Assembly (NCBI RefSeq): GCF_001270265.1
Contig: NZ_LGAP01000002.1
Span: 248,001-312,000 of the forward strand
DNA from: Ensifer adhaerens
GTDB taxonomy: Bacteria; Pseudomonadota; Alphaproteobacteria; Rhizobiales; Rhizobiaceae
Direction of reading: 5' to 3'
Length of the DNA stretch: 64,000 nucleotides
Part shown: positions 35,866 through 44,600 of the stretch, one piece after another
Numbering within the stretch: position 1 is the stretch's first letter
How the letters are laid out: every line of letters starts with the position of its first letter
Position numbers and translations under genes: made by a program
Notes under the pieces: model-generated
Told to the model about the DNA's origin: nothing
What the model saw: only the letters and a program-made list of their open reading frames with translations
The model's database searches: none

Positions 35866-36066
35866 TTAGTGCTGGCGGCCATACCAATCGTCGATATCAC
35901 GGCGAACACGGTCCTTTTCGATGCCGTAGCGCTCCTGAATCTTGCCCTCGAGCTGATCCCGCTTGCCGGCAATCTGGTCGAGGTCATCGTCGGTCAGCTT
36001 ACCCCACTGTTCCTTGACCTTGCCCTTGAACTGCTTCCAATTGCCTTCAACACGATTCCAATCCAT
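35866..36066 (-). CDS. CsbD-family stress protein
   Basis: The 66-residue protein begins with MDWNRVEGNWKQFKGKVKEQWGKL, shortened here to the recognisable MDWNRVEGNWKQ, and has the KGKVKEQWGKLTDDD pattern of the CsbD family, small hydrophilic proteins abundant under general stress. CAGGAG stands 8 bp before the ATG. A strong terminator follows, as expected for a highly expressed single gene. Confidence 0.92.
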   Translation of the reverse strand: MDWNRVEGNWKQFKGKVKEQWGKLTDDDLDQIAGKRDQLEGKIQERYGIEKDRVRRDIDDWYGRQH

Positions 36067-36272
36067 CTGCGAGTACTCCTGACGTTGTGGTTGCACTGAT
36101 AGGCAAACGCCTCGTGCCGGCTTTGGTTCATTCATCGCGGCAAAAAGTTCGGGAATACGACGACGCTGCGAGCGTCCGCACGGCTGTTCGCCTCGTCTTT
36201 CTGCTCCACCGCCACAGATGATGAGTGAACAAACGTCCGCGCCTCATGGCGCCTTCTTGAGGAGTGCTACCC

Positions 36273-36977
36273 ATGAATGAGCCCGTCGTGGCTTTCGATC
36301 TCGGCAGGATGGTGTTCGGGGACGAGCCGCCGCTTTTCCTGCTCGAAATCGCGCTCAGGACGCTGATCATCTATGCCTATACGTTACTTCTGATCCGCTG
36401 GATCGGCAGCCGGTCGATCGGCCAGCTCTCGCTGGTGGAGTTCCTGCTGGTGATCGCGCTTGGTTCCGCCGTCGGCGATGCGATGTTCTATCCCGACGTC
36501 CCCTTGGTGCATTGCATGGTCGTCATCACGGTAGTCGTGCTTCTGGACAAATCGTTGAGCTATATCGTCGCTCGCGACCGCAAGCTCGAGGACGTGATCG
36601 AGGGCATCAGCGTCGAGGTGGTGCGCGATGGCGGCATCCTCTGGAAGGCGCTGAAGCAGCTGAATGTCGGCCACGACGAGCTGTTCGAGCAGCTCCGCTT
36701 GAAGCAAGTTCGACATCTCGGGCAGGTGCGGGCTGCCTATTTCGAAACCAACGGGCTGCTTTCGGTTTTCACATTCGACGAACCGTCGAGGCAGGGGTTG
36801 TCCATCGAGCCGCCCTGGGACGTCAGCAAGCCGACACAGTTTCGCTCCGGATCCGCCGTTCGGGAGAAACGCCGTCTTGCCTGCGTGCAGTGCGCAGAAG
36901 TCGTCGAGCTTTCGCCTGACGAGACGGTGCCGCCATGCCCACGCTGCGGGGCGGATGTCTGGCACGAGATCCGTTAG
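36273..36977 (+). CDS. DUF421 membrane protein with a C-terminal zinc ribbon
   Basis: The 234-residue protein has two or three N-terminal membrane helices and the DUF421/YetF core (RWIGSRSIGQLSLVEFLLVIALGSAVGD, a stretch starting near residue 43; then ISVEVVRDGGILWKALK). Unusually it ends with CVQC...CPRCG, a rubredoxin-like zinc ribbon (last 40 residues). Start: ATG at 36273 after GAGGAG; a GTG at 36264 would add three residues. DUF421 proteins are uncharacterised but linked to spore germination and stress in other bacteria. Confidence 0.87.
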   Translation: MNEPVVAFDLGRMVFGDEPPLFLLEIALRTLIIYAYTLLLIRWIGSRSIGQLSLVEFLLVIALGSAVGDAMFYPDVPLVHCMVVITVVVLLDKSLSYIVARDRKLEDVIEGISVEVVRDGGILWKALKQLNVGHDELFEQLRLKQVRHLGQVRAAYFETNGLLSVFTFDEPSRQGLSIEPPWDVSKPTQFRSGSAVREKRRLACVQCAEVVELSPDETVPPCPRCGADVWHEIR

Positions 36978-37095
36978 TCTGTCACGCGATCCGGGCTGAA
37001 ATCCCGCCAATGCCGCTTGGTGCCCGCTTGGGAATGTGGCAAGGATTTGCGCACGCCACGCAGGGGGTTGCACGCAATCAGGAAGGACAAACGCA

Positions 37096-37788
37096 TTGAA
37101 GGTCATGGGACTTATCGGCGGCATGAGCTGGGAAAGCTCTGCCCAATATTACCGTATCGTCAATCAGGAAGTCCGGGCGCGCCTCGGCGGTGTGCACTCG
37201 GCCAAGAGCTTGATGTGGTCGATGGATTTCGGCGAGATCGAACGGCTGCAGCATAAGGGCGACTGGTCAGCCCTGACAGGTGAGATGACCGCTGCCGCCC
37301 GACGCCTTGAAGCCGGCGGCGCTGATTTTCTGGTGATCTGCACCAACACCATGCACCGGATGGCCGACGCAGTGTCCGCGGCCGTCGCCATTCCGCTCTT
37401 GCATATTGCCGACCCGACGGCAGAAAAGATCAAGGCGCTCGGCCTCAGCCGCGTCGGCCTGCTGGGCACGGCCTTCACCATGGAACAGGATTTCTACAAG
37501 GGGCGGCTGATCAAACGGCACGGGCTGGACGTTCTGGTGCCCGGCGACGAGGACCGGAAAACCGTTCACGACATTATCTACAAGGAGCTTGTGGTTGGCT
37601 GTGTCGAGGCCGCCTCGCGGGACGCCTATCGGCAGGTCATTCAGCGGCTTGTGGAGCGGGGCGCCCAGGCAATCATCATGGGCTGTACCGAGATCATGCT
37701 GCTGATTTCCCAGGCCGACAGCCCGGTTCCGGTTTTCGATACCACGGAACTGCACGCGCTTGCGGCTGTCGATCTCGCTCTCGGTTGA
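37096..37788 (+). CDS. Aspartate/glutamate racemase family protein
   Basis: The 230-residue protein begins MKVMGLIGGMSWES from a TTG at 37096, the standard N-terminus of YgeA/RacX-type racemases, with GGAAGGAC 8 bp upstream. The two catalytic cysteines are present: Cys82 in VICTNTMH and Cys197 in MGCTE. It should interconvert L- and D-amino acids without PLP, with aspartate, glutamate or another amino acid as substrate. It converges with acdS across a strong hairpin. Confidence 0.9.
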   Translation: MKVMGLIGGMSWESSAQYYRIVNQEVRARLGGVHSAKSLMWSMDFGEIERLQHKGDWSALTGEMTAAARRLEAGGADFLVICTNTMHRMADAVSAAVAIPLLHIADPTAEKIKALGLSRVGLLGTAFTMEQDFYKGRLIKRHGLDVLVPGDEDRKTVHDIIYKELVVGCVEAASRDAYRQVIQRLVERGAQAIIMGCTEIMLLISQADSPVPVFDTTELHALAAVDLALG

Positions 37789-37844
37789 GACCGCAAGGAA
37801 ACTGTAGGGCGCCGTCGCGTCGCGGGGGGCGTGACAGGGTTTTG

Positions 37845-37876
37845 GCCACGGCCGGACAGTCTTTTCCGGCCGTGGC
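37845..37876. terminator. Strong hairpin between convergent racemase and acdS genes
   Basis: Perfect 11-bp arms (GCCACGGCCGG and its complement) flank a 10-base loop rich in T. It lies between two convergent stops. No T-run of usual length follows on either strand, so termination in both directions is likely but not certain. Confidence 0.6.
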
Positions 37877-37917
37877 ATCTTGCAGTGTTCGGTCGAGACG
37901 CACAGCGGCAGACAATA

Positions 37918-38931
37918 TCAGCCGTTGCGGAAGGTGTAGCCGTAGCCGTTGAGCGCCGGGGCGCCGCCGAGATGGGCGTAGAGAACCTTTGATCCCTCGG
38001 GGAAATAGCCCTTGCGAACGAGATCGATCAGGCCCTGCATCGACTTGCCCTCATAGACAGGGTCGGTGATCATGCCTTCGAGGCGGGCGCAAAGGCGGAT
38101 GGCCGCCTTGGTTTCGTCGGAGGGCACGCCGTAGACCGGATAGGCGTAATCCTCAAGCAGGACCACGTCCTCTTCGGTGAGCTCGGTGCCGAGTTCAACG
38201 AGATCGGCGGTCCTGCGGGCGATGTCGAGGACCTGTGCTTTTGTTTGGGCCGGTGTGAAGGAGGCGTCGATGCCGATGACGCGGCGCTGGCGTCCGTCCT
38301 TGGCAAAACCGACCAGCATGCCGGCATGGGTCGAGCCGGTGACCGTGCAGACGACGATGTAGTCGAACTTGAAGCCAAGTTCCTTCTCCTGCGCCCGCAC
38401 CTCCTCGGCAAAGCCGACATAGCCGAGCCCGCCATATTTGTGCACGGAGGCGCCGGCGGGGATGGCGTAGGGTTTGCCGCCATGCGCCTTGACGTCCTCG
38501 ATCGCCGCTTCCCAGCTGTGGCGGATGCCGATGTCGAAACCTTCGTCGACCATCTGGACGTCGGCGCCCATGATGCGGCTGAGCATGATATTGCCGACGC
38601 GGTCGTAGACGGCATCCTCGTGCGGCACCCAGCTCTCCTGAACGAGCCGGCACTTGAACCCGATCTTGGCGGCAACGGCGGCGATCATGCGCGTATGGTT
38701 CGATTGAACGCCGCCGATGGACACCAGCGTGTCGGCGCCGGAGCGGAGCGCGTCCGGAATGATGTACTCCAGCTTGCGCAGCTTGTTGCCGCCGAAGGCA
38801 AGGCCGGAATTGCAATCGTCCCTCTTGGCGTAGATCTCGACCTTGCCGCCTAGATGGCCCGAGAGCCGGTTGAGTTTCTCGATATGCGTCGGCCCGAAGG
38901 TCAGCGGGTAGCGTTCGAATTTTTGCAGCAT
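37918..38931 (-). CDS. acdS: 1-aminocyclopropane-1-carboxylate deaminase
   Basis: The 337-residue PLP enzyme splits ACC, the ethylene precursor of plants, into 2-oxobutyrate and ammonia. Lys50 in GGNK is the PLP lysine, and SNHTR follows near residue 77. The positions that separate true deaminases from D-cysteine desulfhydrases are Glu294 (PVYEGKS) and Leu321 (AHLGG), one less than in the Pseudomonas enzyme, so it should be a genuine ACC deaminase. GGAGGGAAC precedes the ATG. Its regulator acdR is divergent. In rhizobia it lowers host ethylene and favours nodulation. Confidence 0.96.
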   Translation of the reverse strand: MLQKFERYPLTFGPTHIEKLNRLSGHLGGKVEIYAKRDDCNSGLAFGGNKLRKLEYIIPDALRSGADTLVSIGGVQSNHTRMIAAVAAKIGFKCRLVQESWVPHEDAVYDRVGNIMLSRIMGADVQMVDEGFDIGIRHSWEAAIEDVKAHGGKPYAIPAGASVHKYGGLGYVGFAEEVRAQEKELGFKFDYIVVCTVTGSTHAGMLVGFAKDGRQRRVIGIDASFTPAQTKAQVLDIARRTADLVELGTELTEEDVVLLEDYAYPVYGVPSDETKAAIRLCARLEGMITDPVYEGKSMQGLIDLVRKGYFPEGSKVLYAHLGGAPALNGYGYTFRNG

Positions 38932-39089
38932 GTTGTTCCCTCCTTCCGTCTTGAAAGTCAGGAAACGCTACCACCCATGATGTGAAAGGTGCTCTCTAAT
39001 ATCGTGTTAGAATTTTGTATTTCTCTAGGAATGCCGCGCCTGATAATAGATTGCATCCGTCTATTGCGCTAAAAGAGGAAGATTCTTTC
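38932..39089. promoter_or_regulatory. acdS-acdR divergent promoter region
   Basis: 158 bp between divergent starts. The AT-rich stretch TTAGAATTTTGTATTTCT at 39007-39024 is roughly midway and has the loose symmetry of an Lrp-type site, the expected target of AcdR. I see no NifA-type TGT-N10-ACA element. The operator call is inference from position and composition. Confidence 0.45.
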
Positions 39090-39554
39090 ATGCAAGGTGA
39101 ACTTGATCGTATCGATCTCAGGATGTTGCGTCTGCTGCAGAAGAACGGCCGGCTGACCAATGCGGAATTGGCGCAGATGGTGGATGTCAGTGCCGCGACG
39201 TGCCATCGCCGGACGCAGAGGCTGTTCGAGGAAGGCTATATCACCAACGTCCGCGCGCTCGTGGCGCCGCAGAAGGTCGATCGCGGCGCACTGGTCATGG
39301 TCGGCGTCGTGCTCGATCGGTCGACGCCGGAGAGTTTTCGCGACTTCGAAAAGGCGGTCGAAAAACTGAAGTTCATCCTCGACTGCCATCTCGTCGCCGG
39401 TGACTTCGACTACTTCCTGAAAATTCGCGTCGGCGACATGGCCGACTTCAATCGCATCCACGGAACGCAGCTGATTGCGCTGCCGGGCGTCCGCCAGACG
39501 CGGACATTCTTCGTCATGAAGGAAGTGGTCGACAATGCCGCTCTCGATTTCTGA
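39090..39554 (+). CDS. acdR: Lrp/AsnC-family regulator of ACC deaminase
   Basis: The 154-residue protein has an N-terminal helix-turn-helix (LDRIDLRMLRLLQKNGRLTN and VSAATCHRRTQRLFEEGYI) and a C-terminal RAM ligand domain (about 70-150, DFDYFLKIRVGD). The ATG at 39090 follows AGAGGAAG; an ATG 75 bp upstream lacks a ribosome binding site. Divergence from acdS is the standard acdR arrangement, where AcdR activates acdS and represses itself. Confidence 0.93.
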   Translation: MQGELDRIDLRMLRLLQKNGRLTNAELAQMVDVSAATCHRRTQRLFEEGYITNVRALVAPQKVDRGALVMVGVVLDRSTPESFRDFEKAVEKLKFILDCHLVAGDFDYFLKIRVGDMADFNRIHGTQLIALPGVRQTRTFFVMKEVVDNAALDF

Positions 39555-39568
39555 GTGATCGGCGCCGG

Positions 39569-39784
39569 CTAGCCCGTGGTGATCAGGATCAGGAGAACGA
39601 AGACCGTCGGCACAAGGGCGAGCGCCGGGATGATGATGGCGGGATATCCGAAGGCAATGATCGCCAGCAGCCAGATCAGCATGCAGTTGATGAGGAACAG
39701 CACCTTGGCGGTGCCCGAGCCCTCAGCCGCTTCCTTGAGCATCCAGCCGAACACCGGCACGTGATAGACCATTTTCGCAATCAT
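39569..39784 (-). CDS. Small 71-residue membrane protein
   Basis: Two long hydrophobic stretches (about residues 25-45 and 47-69) follow a short polar N-terminus MIAKMVYHVPVFGWM. The ATG at 39784 follows AAAGGCTTG. It lies 71 bp downstream of a Crp/Fnr-type regulator on the same strand and may be its target or partner. Family unknown. Confidence 0.7.
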   Translation of the reverse strand: MIAKMVYHVPVFGWMLKEAAEGSGTAKVLFLINCMLIWLLAIIAFGYPAIIIPALALVPTVFVLLILITTG

Positions 39785-39855
39785 TGTTTTCAAGCCTTTC
39801 TTTCGGGGGGCGAAACCCACCGTGATCTGTTGGGGTATCTGACCTTGCGCGAGGG

Positions 39856-40542
39856 TCAGTCTCTGCGCGTCAGGCCCGCCATTGCCCGTAATTGGTGTTC
39901 GTCGAGGATGCGCACCGTCTTCGGGTGGTTGAAGTCGATCAGGCCGTCGCGCTTGAAGCGGTTGAGACAGCGGCTGACGGTCTCGACCGTCAGGCCCAGC
40001 CAATCCGCAAGATCGGCGCGCGAGAGGTAGAGGTTGAAGCTGAACCTGGCCGTGCTGGCTGCGCGCCCGCGCCAGGCGAACTGATCGGCAAGATCGATGA
40101 GCGCTGTTGCAACCTTCTCCGTCGCGGTCTTGCGGCCGAGCAGCGTCGCATGCGCCTGCATCCGGTGCAGCGTCGCCTTGAGTTCGGCGGCGACGCTCGG
40201 CTCGTGGCCGCCGTCTTCGACTTGGCTGCCGGCGAGCGTCTCTATCCGGGCAAATGTCAGTGTTTCGGCGGTGGCGATATTGCGGCCGTCATGGGTGAAG
40301 CCGAAGAGGCGCCCGGGGCCGAGCACATCGGTGATCTGTCGGCGCCCGTCGTCGAGCAATTGCGACAGCGCGACACAGCCGTCGACGACGCGATAGAGAT
40401 GGCGGTTCCGCCCTCCCTGGAAGAGCAATGTGGCATGTTCTCCAACGAGACGCTGCCGATTGGGAGAGACTTTTGCTGTCGAGAAAGCGGCCGGCGGCGG
40501 GGGCGGAAGCGTTGTTTCCGCGAAGGTGATCGTATCGGGCAT
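39856..40542 (-). CDS. Crp/Fnr-family transcription regulator (FixK-like)
   Basis: The 228-residue protein has a cupin-like cNMP domain (about 35-120) and a C-terminal helix-turn-helix (LYLSRADLADWLGLTVETVSRCLNRFKRDGLI region, near residues 168-200) of the FixK/FNR type. It lacks the N-terminal cysteine cluster of oxygen-sensing FNR, so it probably does not sense oxygen itself. Binding of a cyclic nucleotide is not evident. It may act downstream of FixLJ, as FixK paralogues do. Confidence 0.87.
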   Translation of the reverse strand: MPDTITFAETTLPPPPPAAFSTAKVSPNRQRLVGEHATLLFQGGRNRHLYRVVDGCVALSQLLDDGRRQITDVLGPGRLFGFTHDGRNIATAETLTFARIETLAGSQVEDGGHEPSVAAELKATLHRMQAHATLLGRKTATEKVATALIDLADQFAWRGRAASTARFSFNLYLSRADLADWLGLTVETVSRCLNRFKRDGLIDFNHPKTVRILDEHQLRAMAGLTRRD

Positions 40543-40641
40543 GGTCGGCGATCCGTATTGCGATCTCGTCGGGATGGTCGTGCAGCGACGCGCCGGAGAT
40601 CAGGCATCAGCGTTCAGTCACGATCGGGCGTGACTTGGGGC

Positions 40642-41043
40642 TCAGGCTTGGAACCTTGGCTCTGGCGGACCGCGCGGGCTGGCATTGGGCGGGAGCTGCG
40701 ATCGAGCGGATGCAATCGGCTGCCCCGGCGGCAGCACCATTTTGGTCTTGCGGACGATCGTGCGCGCCGCGTCGGCCGGCGCAGGCAGGACGACCCAGAA
40801 GATGCGGCAGGCGCCGCAGAAATGGCTGTGGGAGAGTGGTTTTCCGCTGCCGTCGTCGTCACCGGCTCCGGGCAGGCAGAGATCGGGCAACGAACCATCA
40901 GGCAGTGCGAACTGCGCGCGTTCTGTCGCCGACAGCGCTGTTGCCGCTGCGGGCGCCTGGTGCGCGAAGCCGAGAAGCAGCACGGCCAATGCGCAAAACA
41001 AACGCATGACCTGCTGCATTCTGATCCTCGTGCGAGGCTTCAT
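40642..41043 (-). CDS. DUF2946-like exported protein
   Basis: This 133-residue protein has an N-terminal signal (residues 12-32) and a C-x-H-x2-C pattern region (SHSHFCGACRIF) like that of DUF2946 proteins, which are often found near copper or TonB-dependent genes. None is found here. It carries a proline-rich, probably disordered C-terminus. Function unknown. Confidence 0.65.
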   Translation of the reverse strand: MKPRTRIRMQQVMRLFCALAVLLLGFAHQAPAAATALSATERAQFALPDGSLPDLCLPGAGDDDGSGKPLSHSHFCGACRIFWVVLPAPADAARTIVRKTKMVLPPGQPIASARSQLPPNASPRGPPEPRFQA

Positions 41044-41150
41044 TCGGTTTGCCTATCCCTATGCCAATCTGCTGGCTCAGGGATAGGCGACGTTATTGAC
41101 AAATCTCAATGTGGCAAACCGCGCAGGGGCAGAATGCCGCATCCCTCCGA

Positions 41151-42659
41151 TCAATCTTCCTCGACGAAGACCTGCTCGCGCTTGGCCTTGACGCTCGGCA
41201 GGAAAACCACCGCCAGCACCATGGCTGCGATCAACAGCAGGATCGCGCTGATCGGGCGTGTGACGAAGGTGGTCGGATCGCCGCGCGACAGGATCATCGC
41301 CCGCCGCAGGTTTTCTTCCAGCAACGGACCGAGCACGAAGCCGAGCAGGAGCGGAGCAGGCTCGCAGCGCAGCTTCAACAGGAGGTAGCCGACGAGGCCG
41401 AAGAAGGCGACGGCATAGAGGTCGTAGACGTTGGAGTTGACGCTGTAGACGCCGATCGAGCAGAACGCCATGATGATCGGGAAGAGCACGTAGTATGGGA
41501 TCTTCAACAACCGCACCCACAGCCCGATCAGAGGCAGGTTCAGCACCACCAGCATCAGGTTCCCGATCCACATCGAGGCGATGATGCCCCAGAAGAGAGC
41601 CGGTTGTTCTGCCGCAACGTTGGGTCCGGGCACGATGCCCTGGATGATCATCGCGCCGATCATCAGCGCCATCACCGGGTTTGCCGGAATGCCGAGCGTC
41701 AGGAGCGGGATGAACGAGGTCTGGGCGCCGGCATTGTTGGCGCTTTCCGGGCCCGCGACACCGGCGATGGCGCCATGGCCGAATTCTTCAGGCCGGTCGG
41801 AGACGCGCTTTTCGACGGTATAGGAGGCAAATGCTGCCAGGATGGCGCCGCCGCCCGGCAGAATGCCGAGGGCCGAGCCGATCGCCGTGCCGCGCAGAAC
41901 CGGGCCGACCATGCGCTTGAAGTCGTCGCGCGTCGGCATCAGGTCGGTTACCCTGGCCATAAGAACCTCGCGCGTGCGTTCGTTTTCGAGGTTGCGGAGA
42001 ATTTCGGCGATGCCGAAGACACCGACCGCCAGCGCCACGAAATTCAGGCCGTCGGCATACTCCCGTATCCCGAGCGTGAAGCGCGGCGTGCCGGTGTAGA
42101 TGTCGGTACCGACGAGGCCGAGCAGCAGCCCGAGCGCCACCATCGCCAAGGCCTTGACGATCGATCCGTGCGCCAGCGCGATCGACGACACCAGGCCGAC
42201 GATCATCAGCGAGAAATACTCGGCTGCGCCGAACTTCAGCGCGATCTCGGTCAGGGGCGGGGCAAAGACCGCGACGAGGAATGTCGAGACCGTGCCTGCG
42301 AAGAACGAGCCGAGTGCGGCAATTGCAAGTGCTGCACCGGCGCGGCCCTTGCGAGCCATCTGGTAACCGTCGATCGCCGTCACGGCGGACGAAGATTCGC
42401 CCGGCATGTTGATGAGGATCGCCGTGGTCGAGCCACCGTATTGCGCGCCGTAATAGATGCCGGCGAGCATGATCAGCGAGGAGACCGGCTCCAGCTGAAA
42501 GGTGATCGGCAGCAGCATGGCGATAGTCGCCGTCGCACCGATGCCGGGAAGTACGCCGATCAGCGTGCCGAGCAGAACGCCGATCAGGCAGAAGAGCAGG
42601 TTTTCGGGCGATGCGGCCGTGGAGAAGCCGAGTGCGAGATTGTTGAAGAGATCCATCAT
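41151..42659 (-). CDS. tctA: Tripartite tricarboxylate transporter, large permease TctA
   Basis: A 502-residue integral membrane protein with about 12 hydrophobic segments. GVLPGIGATATIAMLLP (near residue 37) and the second glycine/proline motif GILPGGGAILAAFASY (near 256) are typical of TctA. It forms the main channel of a sodium- or proton-driven uptake system for carboxylates. It lies 7 bp after tctB. The substrate is unknown; the family covers citrate, tartrate and other carboxylates. Confidence 0.93.
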   Translation of the reverse strand: MMDLFNNLALGFSTAASPENLLFCLIGVLLGTLIGVLPGIGATATIAMLLPITFQLEPVSSLIMLAGIYYGAQYGGSTTAILINMPGESSSAVTAIDGYQMARKGRAGAALAIAALGSFFAGTVSTFLVAVFAPPLTEIALKFGAAEYFSLMIVGLVSSIALAHGSIVKALAMVALGLLLGLVGTDIYTGTPRFTLGIREYADGLNFVALAVGVFGIAEILRNLENERTREVLMARVTDLMPTRDDFKRMVGPVLRGTAIGSALGILPGGGAILAAFASYTVEKRVSDRPEEFGHGAIAGVAGPESANNAGAQTSFIPLLTLGIPANPVMALMIGAMIIQGIVPGPNVAAEQPALFWGIIASMWIGNLMLVVLNLPLIGLWVRLLKIPYYVLFPIIMAFCSIGVYSVNSNVYDLYAVAFFGLVGYLLLKLRCEPAPLLLGFVLGPLLEENLRRAMILSRGDPTTFVTRPISAILLLIAAMVLAVVFLPSVKAKREQVFVEED

Positions 42660-42666
42660 CCGTCTC

Positions 42667-43128
42667 CTAGAACTGCGTCCAGGGGCCGAAGCGCTGGAAG
42701 GGCAAGCCGAGGCCGTAGCTGAAGACCGCGACGGAAAAAGCAGTGAGCGCCAGCGACAGCGCGATGGCCGTCAGCGGTTTCATCCGGCCGGAGGCAAAGC
42801 AGGCAATCAGCGCGGTGAAGAACAACGACGGGACGAAGCCGAGACCGCGCACCGTCAGGCCGAAGAAGATTGGCGCGGGCAGGATGAACAGCATACCGCG
42901 TACGGCGATCGCTCCGATCGGCTCTCCGTGAACCCGTGCCGACTGAACGAGGATCACGATGCCGAGAAGCGTCAGGATGGTGGCCAGCACCAGCGGGAAA
43001 TAGCCCGGCCCCATGCGGAAGGCGGTGCCGAGCTCGAGATTGAAAGCCTGCCAGGCAAAGAACAGCCCGACAGCCGTCAGGATGCCGCCACAGAGCGCAT
43101 TGGTGGTGTCGAAGGAGATTGGTTTCAT
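42667..43128 (-). CDS. tctB: Tripartite tricarboxylate transporter, small permease TctB
   Basis: A 153-residue protein with four hydrophobic segments and GPGYFPLVLATILTLLG near residue 39, the TctB signature. It pairs with TctA. Its ATG lies 239 bp downstream of tctC, with a terminator in that gap, so it may be made at a lower level than the binding protein. Confidence 0.92.
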   Translation of the reverse strand: MKPISFDTTNALCGGILTAVGLFFAWQAFNLELGTAFRMGPGYFPLVLATILTLLGIVILVQSARVHGEPIGAIAVRGMLFILPAPIFFGLTVRGLGFVPSLFFTALIACFASGRMKPLTAIALSLALTAFSVAVFSYGLGLPFQRFGPWTQF

Positions 43129-43308
43129 CGTGTCCCCATTTGGTTATTGGAGCCGAGCGTCGGCCGGAAAGGACCGCAGCCAAACCCGAACTGCCTGTTA
43201 TCAGCGGCGCGGCGGCGGCGCCTGGACGGCACTTTCTGGACGTCCAAGGCAGAAGGCCACCGGGATGAACGCTTACTTGTCCTTGCCGGATACTATGCCT
43301 GAAACGGC

Positions 43309-43353
43309 AAAAACCGCCACGATCGCGGCACTTCGGCCGAAGGATCGTGGCGG
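43309..43353 (-). terminator. Rho-independent terminator between tctC and tctB
   Basis: On the minus strand an 11-bp perfect stem (CCGCCACGATC / GATCGTGGCGG) with an 18-base loop is followed by TTTTT. It begins about 15 bp after the tctC stop. It would let most tctC transcripts end while a fraction reads on into tctBA. Confidence 0.85.
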
Positions 43354-43367
43354 GCAGTGGACTTAGA

Positions 43368-44345
43368 TCAATCGGCGTACTGGCCAGCGGCTTCGATCAC
43401 CGGCTTCCAGCGTGTGATTTCACCTTCAAGCTTCGCCTTCAGGGCTGCCGGGGTCGCATCGGCTTCGCTCGACGGTAGGGTGCCGAGTTCGCCGAAGCGG
43501 GCGACGACGTTCGGGTCCTTCAGCGCCACCTGCAGCGACTTCGACAGGCGTTCATTGACGTCGGCCGGGGTGCCCTTCGGCGTATAGACGCCGTGCCAGA
43601 TGCCGACCTGCAGATTGGGAAGCCCGGCTTCCGTCGTCGTCGGCAGATCCGGGAAGACCTTGAGACGCTCGGGCGAGGTAACGGCATAGGCCTTGATGGT
43701 GCCGCCCTGGATCTGCTTGGCGGTGTTGGTGGTCTGGTCGCACATGATGTCGACCTGGCCGCCGAGCAGGTCGGTCATCGCCGGACCGGTACCCTTGTAG
43801 GGAACGGTGGTCAGTGGCGTTTCGATGGCGCTCATGAACATCATGCCGCACAGGTGCGAGGCGGCACCAATGCCGGCATTGGCAACCGTGACCGTGTCCT
43901 TGTTCGCCTTGGCGTATTCGACGAGGCCCTTGAGATCGGCCGGCTCGAGATCCTTGCGCGCGACGATCGTCATCGGCACTTCGGTGACGAGACCGACATA
44001 TTCGAAGGCGTTCAGCGTGTCGTAGGCGAGCTTGCGGTAGAGCGTGGCGCTGGTCGCCATGCCGATGTGGTGGAGCAATACGGTATAGCCGTCCGGATCA
44101 GCCTGGGCGACGCGGCCGGCGCCCAACGTGCCGCCGGCGCCGCCGACGTTTTCGACGATGATCTGCTGGCCGAGGTCCTTCGACATGGATTCGGCGACGA
44201 GGCGCGCGACGGTGTCCGTCGGGCCGCCGGCCGAGAACGGGACGACCATGGTGATCGAGCGTTCGGGATAGGTCTGCGCATTGGCGGAAGCGGCAAACAG
44301 GGACAGCGCGGCAACGGCGCCAAGAAGCGCATTCAGGGTTTTCAT
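43368..44345 (-). CDS. tctC: Tripartite tricarboxylate transporter binding protein TctC
   Basis: The 325-residue periplasmic binding protein has a signal peptide ending in ASANA (residue 22) and the Bug/TctC fold: YPERSITMVVPFSAGGPTDTVARL near the mature N-terminus binds one carboxylate through the beta1-alphaA loop, and ASHLCGMMFMS follows in the middle. The ATG at 44345 comes after GGAGGAAAAG; an ATG at 44393 lacks this. It is the first gene of the transporter. No tctDE-type sensor kinase is found nearby. Confidence 0.94.
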   Translation of the reverse strand: MKTLNALLGAVAALSLFAASANAQTYPERSITMVVPFSAGGPTDTVARLVAESMSKDLGQQIIVENVGGAGGTLGAGRVAQADPDGYTVLLHHIGMATSATLYRKLAYDTLNAFEYVGLVTEVPMTIVARKDLEPADLKGLVEYAKANKDTVTVANAGIGAASHLCGMMFMSAIETPLTTVPYKGTGPAMTDLLGGQVDIMCDQTTNTAKQIQGGTIKAYAVTSPERLKVFPDLPTTTEAGLPNLQVGIWHGVYTPKGTPADVNERLSKSLQVALKDPNVVARFGELGTLPSSEADATPAALKAKLEGEITRWKPVIEAAGQYAD

Positions 44346-44600
44346 CTTTTCCTCCCGGATGAAATATCGACCAGCCGGCAAGGCTCCTCCCACGCCGATT
44401 CTGGTTGACCCATTTGCAAATGCAATCTTAGCACAGACAACGGGTTAGCTGCGCACCGCCGCGCATTTCTGCTGCCGATTGTCTGAATTTGGGTGGATTT
44501 GGAAACAAGGGGCCCGTCTGGTGGGTGGATTTCCACCCATTGCAAGCGCCGCGCGTGAGACTGGCTTCGCCGACGCGGCCTCCGACTGGATGCTCAGTGG

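Noticed and set aside
40543-40641. FNR/FixK box (TTGAT-N4-ATCAA) upstream of the Crp/Fnr-type gene
   Set aside because: No adequate match in this gap or in the one before the small membrane protein.
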